Positions 1-10,787 of a DNA stretch of 64,000 nt are shown one piece after another. The stretch lies in NCBI GenBank assembly GCA_029721435.1, contig CM056574.1:4973001-5037000 (forward strand). Reading direction: 5' to 3'. Position 1 is the stretch's first letter. The number at the start of each line of letters is the position of its first letter. The position numbers were made by a program, and so were the translations under genes. Source of the DNA: Gymnothorax reevesii. Lineage: Eukaryota; Chordata; Actinopteri; Anguilliformes; Muraenidae. The notes beneath the pieces are model-generated. The model ran no database searches. It worked only from the letters and a program-made list of their open reading frames with translations, and had not been told where the DNA came from.

Positions 1-275
1 AATAGACTAGTGCTTTATAGACGTTTCTAGCCTCTTCTTGCCTGGAGGGACCTGGATTACCCAGGACTCCTGTAGATCTTTCCAGAATGTTCCTAGTCAA
101 TATAAATGCTGTGATTTTGCTCAGTTTGGAAGAGTTTTTTTCTTGGCGTCAGAGTTACATAGTGGCATTAGAGTGTTATTTTTAGATTACACTGTGGATT
201 ATTTGTAGAAATCTTTGAACCTAATCAGTGAAGAATAAATTTGGTTTTCTTTGTTGGGATTTTCAAGTCATAACA
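1..275 (+). mobile_element. Gmr1-like family A LTR, 3' part, cut by the window edge
   Basis: This stretch aligns by eye with the LTRs at 18166-18623 and 23535-23993. Shared stretches include the 'ctgtagatctttccagaatgtt' region, the 'gtggcattagagtgttatt' region, the 'gaataaattt' polyadenylation-type signal and the terminal AGTCATAACA. It ends at 275 and is not followed by the family A primer-binding site, so it is a solo LTR or a 3' LTR, not a 5' LTR. Divergence from the full-length copy is clearly higher than between that copy's own two LTRs, so this insertion is older. Confidence 0.8.
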
Positions 276-1249
276 AAATCTATATTGCTAATCTCCACAA
301 AGGCTATCACTGAGATAATGTCCCTTCAAAAAAAAAATCCTGAATCCACATCTAGATCCAGATCACTCCCAAAATCTCATCACCACTCTGTCGGGCCAAG
401 ATCCCCCTACTTCAGACTAACAATCCAACAAACAAATAAAAACATGATAAATCATGTGACCTCCTTAGCAGAGGTAAAAACTGAAGTTCACATTTGAAAC
501 TCTTTACAAAGAAGGCATCTCACGAGCTATTCACTTTGCCGAGTATTCGACTTCTCTTTGCCAGATTTGGCAGCAGCAACCATACTCAATTCCAAGATTG
601 AGTGTAGCTGTATGTTGTACACATTGCAGCAGATTTAGGTCATGATTTAACGTAACAGAAGTCAATTTCCAGATATAAACTTGTGACACAATTAAGATGT
701 CTGTAAATAATGATGTTTTCTACCTTTTACTCCATGGTGAAATCATGGAAAAACCTCTGCTGCAAGGGATGTTGTTTGTTTTGTTCTGGTAAATATAGTC
801 ATTTCAATTCAAGAAAGCTTTGGGTCACCTCCAAAGGGCTGAACTGGCGAGGTTACAAATATAAGACCGTGATGCATCTACAATGTCTTGCGTCACACGT
901 AAGTAATTGTCCACTCCTATTTTAATGCAATGTAGCCTTGGTAACCACAGCTACACTGAGATCTGTTTGTCAGTTCCTGATTTTTCTTGGGTTTTGCCTT
1001 TGGATGTGGAATGTGATTACTAGTCTCGCTAATGATCAGAGTGTGCATTGAATGTCACCAGTATAGTATAAAGCACTCTGATGATGACTACTGGCTGCTT
1101 TTAGCTGCAGTTTAAGGTTGCCAATTTTAAATGAGGCAAAGTCATTGGTGAAGTTAATTGATTTGAAAATTGCGTATGAATTGCTCGCTGGGATAATCTA
1201 TCTAAGTACGTACAGAGGAGATGAAATAAGTCTGTTATCAAGAGGCAAT
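276..1249. other. Unassigned AT-rich sequence
   Basis: No coding region, exon or repeat was recognised here. Open frames are short and lack family motifs. No later GBP exon (the minus-strand gene at 4792-6230 points this way) was found in it. Confidence 0.5.
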
Positions 1250-2462
1250 AAACAATATTATCAATGCCACTTAAAAGCCATTCCGCGAGAAAATGGCACT
1301 TTTTGAAGAAATTGAGGAGTTGACCTCCCTGGAATTGAATGAAACTGGGCACATAGGTAGACATGGTAGTCTCACGGGAAAAGCCAAATTTTTAGGACCG
1401 TATCTCACTCAGTCTGCAGTTGGCACCACCTGGAAGCCACTAAAGTGGCTCAGTTTTGCTTTTGACACCACATTTTGTATCAATTATTATGATTTAAGGG
1501 TACGCAGTACCAGATGTGTTTTACTTTTATCATGACCTGCGACACTTCAAGTTCGGTTAGACTTTAGCATCACATCAGCACCAAGCTGGGTGACTATGGT
1601 ATTGAGCCAGAATTATTTGAGAAATCACGGTAAAAATTGAAATTGGGAATGGGAATAAAATAATATCCCAGACATATACCAATCAAGAATGGTTTATTAT
1701 GTGTTTACTCCCAACAAAGCTATCGTTTTCAGTTAATAATACCTTGGTATCTTGCTGGGTTAGTGCAATGGAATGTCGGAAAGATGGTCGACATTGATTT
1801 TCGTGCATGTTTGTGGTATATTTGCTCAGTAACCCAGATATGTTCCATGGTGAAAAATCCTGTTTGTTGTGCTTTTGGAGCTCTGTTTTCAGGAATATCA
1901 AGCTTTTCTTCGGTAGTATCTACTCTTTCAATCTAGACAGTACCAAAATTGGAGGAAAACTCAAAATGGACAATTTCATAGCAAATTGTGCTTATGTTTA
2001 GGCAGTACTATTTTGTTTACCCAGCAAGGTAGAGATCTGAAATTCTCAGGATGCATAGTCCCTTTGGGGTACATTACAGCAATATTAAAATCTCAATGGT
2101 AGTATTTTCAGTGAAATGTAGGAAAAAATCGCCTTCAGGGGGCACTGTAGGCTGGATGCTAGTACTGGCCATCCCCAGCAATGTACCAAAGAAATGTTTT
2201 TTGAACTGTGATACACAGTCACAGCTAGTTTTCTCAGAAAGCGAAGAGCTTGGTTTGGTACTATACTGGGTAGCTTTCTGACTAAAGGTGGCGCTCTAAA
2301 GAGCTAATGTTCTACTGACCTAATATTCCATATTCCCATACAAATACCAAACTTCTGTCTTTTGAAATACATGAAGTTCTTGCACAGTTATAGATAACAT
2401 TTGTAATCCCTTTGTTACAAAGCTCGTTTGGTAGTAAACTGGTGGTGACTGTGAGCATTACA
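1250..2462 (+). repeat. Left arm of a large inverted repeat
   Basis: The reverse complement of 3385-4590 follows this arm almost from end to end. Examples are the 'caccacctggaagccact' block near 1425 (4423 on the other arm), the run ending 'ataatatcccagacatatacc' at 1660-1680, the 'gaaaactcaaaatgga' block at 1953, and the 'ctgacctaatattccatattccca' run near 2315-2338. Identity is roughly four bases in five by eye, with small indels. Short open frames in the two arms correspond, but many changes are amino-acid changing and no protein family is recognised. It may be the terminal repeat of an unknown element or an inverted segmental duplication. Confidence 0.85.
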
Positions 2463-3384
2463 AACACACAATACGTGGACTATTACCAAGTACGGATACA
2501 GCACAGTCAGAAATGTACAGCACATAAAAATACATGAACAGTCCAAACTTTTTAAATATCAAAAAGAACTAATGTAAAAGGCGTACCACTGTAAGTATAT
2601 ATGCAGAAATGCATCAACAGTATATGCACACTTATATAAAATAACAGTCCATAATTTGAACTCTAAAAAAGAATCTTCGTCACACAATCGTGTACATGAA
2701 GACAGAATGTATAGTACAAAAATTAAAACTGTTTTATACTTTTCATGTTATCCAAAGCAAAATGATGTCAACACAGCATGTGACTAGTCCTATCCGTCAA
2801 TCTGTTTTTGGAATTTGATTGTGGGTTTGCGGCAGGTGCTCCTTGGCCTTGGCCCTAAGCAGCCATCCATGGTTTGATCCGGGTCGATGTAACCCGCGGA
2901 GGCAGTTTCTAGAGGGCTGCTTACAGGCCGTTGATAGTGGACTATCACTATCAATAGTATAGCAATAGTTGCATCAACACCCATGGTTTGGTACATACGG
3001 AAATGGGAAGTCTGGAAGAGAAGCCCCGCCCTCCCAACCAGTGGGCATCCCATAGGCTAGACATCATGGCCAGGTGTTAGGAATAAAGGCATGCAAGTTA
3101 CCTCTACAAATGAACTGCCCTTCTCTTGGCAGGGTGCTGCTTGCTTGCTAGGACCTCTGTACTCCTTACCAGGACAAACACTCGTTAGACACGCCTGCTG
3201 TGCCCTTTTTCATACCCAAGCACCATATCCCAGGGAAATCCTAGAATTAACACTGCAGCCTGCTCTCCAATTCTAATCGTAAAGTAAAAATGCAGAGAAT
3301 TTGTTATTTTCTGAAAACGCACCAACACTACAAAACTATACACAGTACTGACTACTGGTAAAAGTCTTTCATGTTGACACAATG
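2463..3384. other. Spacer between the inverted-repeat arms
   Basis: This is about 0.9 kb of sequence not shared between the arms. It includes a more GC-rich patch at 2800-3060 with no convincing coding content. If the arms pair, this would be the loop. No transposase or viral motif was seen. Confidence 0.5.
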
Positions 3385-4590
3385 CTACACTCATCACCAA
3401 CATTCTTTTCCAATTTTCAACCAACCCAGCTTTATACCAAAGAGTTTACAAATTTTCTGTATAACTGTAAATGTACTTTATATGAGTCAAAATACAGAAA
3501 TTTGGGATACGTATGTCTGGGAATATGGAATATTAGGTCAGTAGATCATTAGCTCTTTAGTGTGGTACCTTTGGTCGGATAGCTGTCCATTCAGAATAGT
3601 GCCAAGCTAAACTCTTCATTTTCAAAGGAAACTAGCTGTGTGCATCACAATTCAAAAACAACTTATTTGATACATTGCTGGGGATAACCAGTATTTGTAT
3701 CCAGCCTACAGCGCCCCCTGGGGGATAAATTTTCCTACCTTTGACAATGAATATCATCTACATTGAAAATAGTACCATTGAGATTTTACTAATGCAGTAA
3801 TATACCCCAAAGGGACTGTGTATCCACAATCGTGCTGGGTATACAAAACAATGCCACCTAAACATAGGCACAATCTGCTATGAAATGGTCCATTTTGAGT
3901 TTTCCTCCAGTTTTCCAGGTTCTTGTAGATGCTACCAAAGAAATGCTTGGTATTCCTGAATATAGAGTTCCAAAAGCAAAACAAACAGCATTTACCCTCA
4001 CAGTAAAAATCTGGGTCACAAAGAAAAAATACTGCAATCATGCACCAAAAATGAATTTTGACCATCATTCTGGTTGTCCACTGCACAAACACAGCAACAT
4101 ACCAAAGTACTATTAACTGAAAATGATAGTCTTGTTGTGAGTAAAAACATAATAAAGCATTCAAGTTTGGTATATGTCTGGGATATTATTTTATTCCCAT
4201 TCCCATTTTCAATTTTTACTGTTATTTCTCAAATAATTATGGCTTGATAACATAGTTACCCAGCTTGGTGCTGATGTGGTGCAGACGTCTAACTAGACTT
4301 GAAGTGTCAGAGGTAATGATAAAAGTATAATATATTTTGTACTGTGTACGCTTAAGTCATGATGGTTGATGTAAAATGTGGCGTTAAAAGCAAAGCTGAG
4401 CCACTTAAGTGGCTTCCAGGTGGTGCTACCGGCAGGCAAAGTGAGACACGGACCTAAAAATTCAGCTCTTTCTGCGAGACGCCCATATCTACCTATGGGC
4501 CAAGTTTCATTCAATTCTAGGGTGGTCAACTCTGCACCCAATGTCAATCTTTCATGGAATGGCTCTTAATACTTTCTCATTGCTATGATA
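3385..4590 (-). repeat. Right arm of the large inverted repeat
   Basis: Inverted partner of 1250-2462. Its outer edge is close to 4570-4590, about 200 bp from the last recognised GBP exon (4792-4901, minus strand). A minus-strand open frame of 136 codons at 3754-4164 is part of this repeat and not a recognisable gene; the corresponding frame in the left arm is broken. Confidence 0.85.
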
Positions 4591-4707
4591 TGTTTAACCT
4601 ATGAAGGGATTCAATTCAGTTTCACAGCACAGAACTGAAAAAATACCTCAAAACCAGACATTTGTAATCAGTGTTGTTTCAAAATGGTTTCCATTGGCAA
4701 AATTGTT

Positions 4708-4741
4708 TTATTTATTTATTTATTTATTTTATTCATTTATT
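4708..4741. repeat. TTTA-type simple repeat
   Basis: Short run of TTTA units inside the GBP intron, just downstream (minus strand) of the splice donor at 4791. Confidence 0.8.
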
Positions 4742-4791
4742 TTTTTGGTGACTTGTAGACAGAAGGTCTGCTCGCGTGGTTGCAAGGATAC

Positions 4792-4901
4792 TGTAATTTC
4801 ATCATGGCATCGTTATCGATGGTGCCCATGCTATTGTAGACCAGTGTGCTGCTCAGGAGAACAGCCAGTGAGAAGATCCTGGTGTCGTTCTGCTCATCTC
4901 C
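4792..4901 (-). CDS. Guanylate-binding protein exon (third coding exon seen)
   Basis: This exon has 110 nt. On the minus strand it follows a clear acceptor (accaacag before GGAGATGAG) and ends at a donor (CA before gtatcc). It begins in phase 0, exactly where the preceding exon ends, and encodes 36 codons plus two bases. The reading contains [14 protein letters not shown] and VYNSMGTI, the conserved core of the GBP G domain that follows the DTEG switch. There are no stops or frameshifts. The next exon, which should carry the guanine-contacting TLRD-type motif, was not found in 1-4791. That interval is mostly the 3.3-kb inverted repeat, so the gene is either truncated here or continues outside the window. 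Confidence 0.9.
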
Positions 4902-5793
4902 CTGTTGGTAAAATGAAGCCAGAGCTTCAAAGCAATGCAGTAGGGTCACTCCATACTAAACTGAACAATTCACTGTGTTGTATAAAAATGGGCAATAAAA
5001 TTTTTTCTAGGACAATTAAATGATTTGCATTGTTCATATTTCATATTGTTCATATTCACTTCCGGATTGAAGATATACGTAAGAAAAAATCAGAATCATC
5101 GGTCCAACAAAACAGCAGAAAAAGTGATGTCCTGATGTCAGCCAAGGTCTTGTGAGGAACATTATTTTGTTACAAAATTTGGCAGCAAACTTTATGAAAT
5201 GCTCATGACATGTCTGTTGATAATTCGAAAGAAAGTGAAATTAAATATTACAGAGAAATACGCATAATAACGGTTTCAATAGTCTGCACTAAATTATTGG
5301 GACTGGTGTGATCAGAAATGCGATTTGAAATGACTGTTGTGGGCGTAACCAGTCGCCTCCTCACGCGTTACGTCCATCCCTGTGGGTTAATTTGCATCAT
5401 ATATGCAAATAGCGTAAAGATAACCTCAGCAAAATAAGGTACTCAACTTCCTGCATCAAAATTTCACAAGTCGTCTGACAATCATATATACCATGCTTTT
5501 AAAAATAATGAAAATTTTTCCGCGTCCTGATATTGTGTTTCGACCATAAAAACATAAACAATCTGTGCGCTATCACCGTAGATCACTGTATCAAAAGATG
5601 GACGCAGCGCCCGAATCTGAAAAGCGACGCCAATGCAGAAATTGTATACCATTTAATGGCCAGCAGATGGCAACGTCGGAGAGGTATATTAGAATTTTCA
5701 TCACCATTGTTACAGATTTGTACACTTTAGTATGGAATGAGCCAGTGCGCAGTCATTGTTACCTAATCGCATCCATTAACAGGGTGGCCTCAC
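4902..5793 (-). other. GBP intron
   Basis: An 892-bp intron between two phase-matched GBP exons, with donor GTGAGG (5788-5793, minus strand) and acceptor AACAG at 4902-4906. No gene or recognised repeat was seen inside. Confidence 0.8.
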
Positions 5794-5921
5794 CTTTTCC
5801 ACATCCCCCAGACCCTCAGTGTCCAGCAGCACCAGAGTTTGGCCAGCTCTACGGGGGTGGGGCACACACCACATCCAGATCCCCTTTGTCTCAGACTGGA
5901 TGGTGGAACCCAAGGAGAACC
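5794..5921 (-). CDS. Guanylate-binding protein exon (second coding exon seen)
   Basis: This exon has 128 nt. It has acceptor ttgcag before GGTTCTCC and donor GGAAAAG before gtgagg. It enters in phase 1 and leaves in phase 0. It encodes 43 codons, including [20 protein letters not shown] and [13 protein letters not shown]. The first corresponds to the GBP switch I region and the second contains the DTEG switch II motif that binds the gamma-phosphate magnesium site. Residue spacing from the P-loop agrees with vertebrate GBPs. The sequence is intact. Confidence 0.93.
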
Positions 5922-6046
5922 CTGCAACCACAGAGAGGGAAACCACAGACGTGAAAACTCGGAAGTGTCAGACTGAACATCGAGGTGTGCACTGAAAAAA
6001 ACCCGAGAGAGAACACATTTGTATAAACCTGGGGGTGAATACGTAC

Positions 6047-6230
6047 CTTTCTGCTTCCCGGCCAGCCTGTTCATCAGGTAAGACTTCCCCGTTCGGTACA
6101 AGCCCACGATGGACACCACCACTACAGGCTGCCTGATGAAGCTCAGAATGTCCAGGGCTTCCTGGCTCACCTGCAGCTCACCTCCACTGATGTTCTCAAT
6201 CAGACACACGGGCTTCTGCATTTCCACAAA
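6047..6230 (-). CDS. Guanylate-binding protein exon with start codon and P-loop
   Basis: GBPs are interferon-induced large GTPases (dynamin-like) that assemble on intracellular pathogens and vacuoles. This exon follows an acceptor-like catgcag (6231-6237, minus strand) and ends at donor AAAG before gtacgt, in phase 1. The ATG at 6219-6221 starts [10 protein letters not shown]. It is followed by [20 protein letters not shown], where GLYRTGKS (about residues 40-47) is the Walker A motif in its GBP-specific form. The exons at 6047-6230, 5794-5921 and 4792-4901 splice in frame into the first 137 residues of a GBP G domain. The start could lie slightly upstream because the frame is open back to the acceptor. 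An upstream non-coding exon and interferon-response sites were not identified. Confidence 0.93.
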
Positions 6231-6443
6231 CTGCATGTATATCCAAACAAACGTAAAACCACGCATTCACGTGCACATTAGCACACGCATATACAAATAA
6301 ACACACAAACACATGGGTTCATTTTACAGCAACACTTTCCCGCAGGCGGCTTTGCAAAATTGGGAAGTGCCAATGCAATACCACCAGACCTGTGGCAATT
6401 TTGGAAGGAGGTGCTGAATGGGTAACATCTTACATCAAACACT

Positions 6444-7510
6444 TGTTATGGCCCCAATTTGTTATTACATTTACAACGTAACAGCAACAGCAAGGGATGA
6501 CAGACACAATTTAAAACTCAAACACATTTAATGAACAAAGACAACAAAACAACTAACTACGCAACTGACCAAGATTGAATCTATAAAAAAAAATGGAAAT
6601 ATTTACAGTCCCTTTGTTTTGGGGTGGCGTGGTGATGTCCTGGGTGAAAAAAAAATCCACAACAGAAACTTCACAGGTCTTGAACAGAATGAAAGGTCTG
6701 GTCACATGTATCCTTCTTCTTGCTAATTTTTCTAACTCAAATTCTCTTTCTTTCTCTTTTTCCTCCCTTTCTTTCTCTCTTTCTTCCCTTTCTTTCTTCT
6801 CTTCTCCAGCTAATTTTTCCAACTCAAACTGCCTTTGTTTTTCTTTTTCTTCCCTTTCAATCTCTAGCATTTTTAATTTAAGTTCCATTTCTATATTTGG
6901 ATTTTCCATTGGAAACTGTTCCAGATCTCCTGGTGCAAACACATTTTCATCAATGTAATATTCAACTATCTCTCTAGCCAGTCTTGCTTTTCGCATGGCT
7001 GGTTTTACCTCTGTCAGCTCCAAATGTCTGCATATTTCCAACAGTTCGGTCTTTTTAAAAGACTTCAAAACCCCTACGGTTGGTGATGCCAAGAAATCAT
7101 CCATTGCTGTTGTCAATATATTTATATAGGAAAATTCACAAAAACAATTTTACAATCTGAAATGTTAGATTTTTAATAAATGACTCACAAAATGGTGCTG
7201 GTGATGTGCTGGGTGGGGAAAAGGCTCTTATACAGGCAAAAATCCACAAAAGAAACTTCACAGGTCTTGAACAGAATGACAGGTCTGGTCACATGTATCC
7301 TTCTTCTTGCAATTTCTCCTACTACTTTACTGTCTCAATTCTCCCCTTTATATATTCTTTTGCAGACCCCACCCACATTTAGACCTCTTTTTTTTATTTT
7401 CTCTGGGACTTGTTTCAGACATGCCCAGGACATGTCTCAACATAACTCCAGTCTGGCCTTAACAAAAAAAAGGTAAATACTGCCATCTAGTGGCCTCTAT
7501 TCTCATTACA
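6444..7510 (-). mobile_element. Internally deleted Gmr1-like family B element
   Basis: On the minus strand the order is LTR start (TGTAATG, 7510), U3 and part of R, a leader segment, the beginning of gag, then R-U5 and the LTR end (CATAACA, 6444). It is flanked by the direct repeat CACT at 6440-6443 and 7511-7514, so it is one insertion with both outer ends intact. Compared with 54362-60461, one deletion joins the LTR at 'gacatcacca' to the leader at 'ccattttgtgag', removing the U5 end and primer site. A second joins gag at 'ttagcaag' to the LTR at 'ttgcaagaagaagg', removing the rest of gag, all of pol and the 3' U3. The copy cannot move on its own. Confidence 0.92.
6723..7104 (-). pseudogene. 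gag: gag N-terminal fragment of family B
   Basis: From ATG at 7102-7104 the reading MDDFLASPTVGVLKSFKKTE matches the family B gag start at 54986 with few changes, then enters the charged E/K/R coiled-coil region. At 6723 the frame runs directly into LTR R sequence and continues as meaningless LTR translation to 6553. The coiled-coil repeat region is shorter than in the full-length copy, so its length varies between copies. No capsid, zinc knuckle or enzyme domain remains. Confidence 0.9.
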
Positions 7511-7629
7511 CACTCCACTCAATGGCAATCCTTGACTCTTCGGGGTCCCCAAGCAAAGGCGCCCTTTGAGACAGGCGGGCACTACGGATTCACGTGTGTC
7601 ATCTCTTCCGCCGCATCCGGGTCTGTAGA
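7511..7629. other. Unassigned sequence between the family B copy and tandem repeats
   Basis: Short flank with no recognised feature. Confidence 0.4.
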
Positions 7630-8035
7630 CACTGTCTTGTGGATGCTCTACTGGCTGTAATTTTTGACCAATTTCTTTCATATTTGGTATGGACATCATT
7701 AATGACGCTTATCGATTTTGGTTGCCATAGTGACAGTATTGGCTGAATAATATGCAAATTAGGGGTAAAACAGAGATTTCCTCATGAACGCAGTACAGAC
7801 TGCAGTTTTACACCAATAACTTTCATATTTGGTATGGACATGTGTTACAGTTCACTTATGACACCATGACACCTATCAATTTTGTCTACCATGGTGACAA
7901 TATTGGCCGATTGATATGCTAATTAGTGACAAAACAAAGAGATTTTCTCATGGACGCAGTACAGGCTGCAATTTTTAACCAATTACTTTCATATTTGGTA
8001 TGGACATATCTTATACTTCACTTATAACACCTGGG
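7630..8035 (+). repeat. Three-copy tandem repeat, units of about 145-165 bp
   Basis: The motif 'tttcatatttggtatggacat' recurs starting at 7676, 7821 and 7987. Between occurrences the units share 'gacagtattggc / gacaatattggc', 'atatgcaaatta / atatgctaatta' and 'catgaacgcagtacag / catggacgcagtacag'. Spacing is 145 and 166 bp. The units have diverged and encode nothing recognisable. Confidence 0.85.
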
Positions 8036-8413
8036 GAGAAGCGGGTTTTCGGATGATATGCTGACCAGACTAGTCTAGTTTTGTCATCTTTTTGACAGTC
8101 AAAACGATGGGAGCTCATTTAGTACCAAAGCATTTTGATTCCAAACTAAACAGAAAACTATTTGAAAGCTATAGAAGCTTAATGATATCCTCCCATATTA
8201 TGTAACATAGACCCCAAATGAAATATAATGCACACTCAAACTCACAAAATCTCTGTTAGCAATATGTGCCTATAAAATCATTCTCTGTTGTACATAATTC
8301 TAGACTCTCAAGAATATTAACATCAATTCCATTATAATGGCGTGTGATTTTACATCATGATTAGTCATGAAATAAGCATTTTACTCAATAAAAACTGAAA
8401 ATTTCGACACAAA
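8036..8413. other. Unassigned AT-rich sequence
   Basis: No gene or recognised repeat. Confidence 0.4.
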
Positions 8414-9115
8414 GGGCTCTAAATTCGTAGACCAGGCGTAGACCAGGCGAAGGCACGGCGCAGGCATGGCGAATGGGGGGGGGATGTCCAGGCGTATGTT
8501 GCAATTTCGTGCCTGGTGTAGCCTGGCGCAAGTACTCCTTTGTCCCGCCTTTCGGCACAAGTGGCAAAGAAGGCGTGTTTGGGTATAACACAGCTGGGTC
8601 AAATCTTCACCAATCAAATGAGCTCCTCTCCTCACCTTTAATGTGCTGGAATATAGAAGCCTCTGTCCTATATCTGCATGATGCGTTAATGTTGCATTTT
8701 ACTTTGCTGCTTCAGGCATGTTTTCTGCGCCGCTTACGTTTATATCAAGCATTACGAATATGAGTTAGCTGCTAGGGCATTCGCGAATTATTACCATTAG
8801 CGAACTTGAATGGAATTTCAAAACGAAAGGACGTCAGATCATTCAAACTTATGAAGTTGGAATGAAATTCGATGGTTGCTCATTTTTTTCTTGTGCCTGC
8901 ATCATTGGGAAGAGAAACGATGGATAGCGTGTTCCTATTATTACACCCTGTTGCTGCTTAAAATTTTGGGATTAACATGCATGGCCAACAATGCAAGATA
9001 CATTACACATTTATTTTCAAAATGAGATCTTAACTCAGTACGAGATCACAGCAATCAGGCTGTATTCCTATCCCCCACTAAAAACAATAAAACCTAAGTG
9101 ACAATAATAGTAGCC

Positions 9116-10222
9116 TAGTATTAAGCTGCTTGCACACTGGACGCGAAACGAATTTTTCGCACGCAGCGTCTACGTGTCCGAAAGTCGGACAGGGTTTTAA
9201 TATATCTCCGTGTCCGACAGTCGGATGCTTTCAATATAACTCCGTGTCTGAAAATCGATTATTGTTTTTAATTCCTTCAAATCTACTGACTCTCTTAGAT
9301 ATTAAACGTGAATGTTCTGATAAGAGGGCTCAGTTCTTCAAGATGGGTTCCGAGAATTTCAATCAACGTTTCTGTTTAAGCTCTGCTCAATAAAATGAGT
9401 CGAAAATGGCGCGGTACAATGCACAATGCCTCCGTGTCTGACAGCCAAAAAAAAGGACGATTAGAACAGATTGATAACGAAATAAAGAATAAAAAGAAAC
9501 ATTTTATCAATAGAACATCCATTGAACACTGCGATTTATTTATTTGCGGGTCGTCTTTTTTGGATGGTCTGTTTGTTGGTGATATACATTTATCCCCCGC
9601 CGCACCTTAGCGCGAAGCGGGGGATATAGCTTTGGGCTCCGTCCGTACGGACACATAAAATTGAGGCGGCGGGGGATATTGTTAGTGGCAGACACTTGTT
9701 ATTCTTTATTTCGTTATAAATCTGTTCTCATATCAATACTTTTTCTTTTTGCTGGCTGCCGGACATGGAGTATTTTACATTTCGCGTCAGACAGTGTTCA
9801 ACGTGCATGCGATGATTTATTCACACTGTCAAAGGTCATGGAATTGATTTGCTCACTGACTACAAGAACTATTTTATCTCTGGTTTGGAAATAAAGCATG
9901 AGTCTGTTCGATCCATCTGACCAATTTTCAAAAGAAAGACCGAATAAAGACTGTTGTCTATCTTCAACGAAAGAAAACAGACGAATAAAAAGACCAAAAG
10001 TCGATAGCTATCAATTTGCATTTTGTGAAGGTCGAACACAAACATGGCCAAGTTTGCACGTCTCATAATTCCTGGAACACTTGAAAAATTAGAACTTTTA
10101 TGACTTTTGGACACGGAGCTGTATTAAAGCCCTGTCTGACTAAGGCGTCTTTGCATTGACTTTGACTGTTATCATTCGTGCGAAAAATTTGTTTCGTGTC
10201 CAGTGTGCCAGTGGCTTTACTG
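9116..10222. mobile_element. Palindromic non-autonomous DNA element with subterminal repeats
   Basis: The ends are inverted copies: GCACACTGGACGCGAAACG, then attttTCGCACG, at 9131-9166 pairs with the reverse complement of 10169-10209. The terminus probably extends to CAGTAAAGCC at 10222. Inner segments also pair: 9425-9490 ('ctccgtgtctgacagcc ... cagattgataacgaaataaagaat') against 9694-9770. A subterminal word close to CTCCGTGTCCGACAGTC recurs at about 9170, 9207, 9240 and 9430, and inverted near 9757 and 10110. This resembles the transposase-binding repeats of hAT-like elements. No transposase and no clear target duplication were seen. Confidence 0.65.
9590..9680. repeat. GC-rich interlocking hairpin words in the loop of the palindromic element
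   Basis: TATCCCCCGCCGCAC at 9591 is inverted twice nearby: as AGCGGGGGATA (9615-9625) and as GGCGGCGGGGGATA (9664-9677). A gtccgtacggac palindrome lies between them. The block is sharply GC-rich in AT-rich surroundings. Confidence 0.7.
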
Positions 10223-10283
10223 AGCACAGAACGCAAGTATTATACGTACTGCCCGACGCCGAGGCAGTTTGTAGTTGGCTGAG

Positions 10284-10787
10284 TGTAATGCGAATAGAAG
10301 CCACTAGATGGCAGTATTGACCTTTTCTTTTGTTAAGCCCAGACTGGAGCTAGGTTTGGACATGTCCTGGGCATGTCTGAGATGGAAAGTCCCAGAGAAT
10401 TAAAAAAAGTCTAAAAGGTGGGGGTGGGGGGGTGGGGGGGGGGTGGTCTGCGAAAGAGTATATAAAGAGAGAATAAAGTAGTAGGGGAAATTGCAAGGAG
10501 AAGGATACATTTGACCAGACCTGACACTCTTTCAAGACCTCTGAAGCTTTTTGGGGATTTTTGCCTGTGTTGGAGCATTTTCCTCACCCGGAACATCACC
10601 AAGCAACCCCACCAAAACAAGGGACTGTAAATATTTCTTTTTTTTGTATATTTCAATCTTGGTCAGTAGAGTAGATGGTAGATTAGTAAAAAGTCTTTGT
10701 TTAATTAAATGTGTTTAAGTTTTAAAATTGTGTCTGTCATCCCTTGCTGTCGTAAATGTAGCCTAATAACGAATTGCGGCCATAACA
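10284..10787 (+). mobile_element. Solo LTR, Gmr1-like family B
   Basis: 504 bp from TGTAATG to CATAACA, matching the 505-bp LTRs of 54362-60461 along its length: 'actagatggcagtatt', the tandem 'acatgtcctgg/acatgtct' words, the 'gtatataaag' TATA box, 'ggatttttgcctgtgtt' and the terminal 'ggccataaca'. The 4-bp direct repeat TGAG lies on both sides (10280-10283 and 10788-10791), so this is a complete LTR left by LTR-LTR recombination. It contains an expanded G-rich run (10419-10446) absent from the full-length copy. Confidence 0.93.

Noticed and set aside
3754..4164. 136-codon minus-strand open frame as a gene
   Set aside because: It lies entirely in the right arm of the inverted repeat, the matching frame in the left arm is broken, and no domain is recognisable.
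6109..6300. Plus-strand 63-codon frame opposite the GBP exon
   Set aside because: It is the antisense shadow of a well-supported exon.
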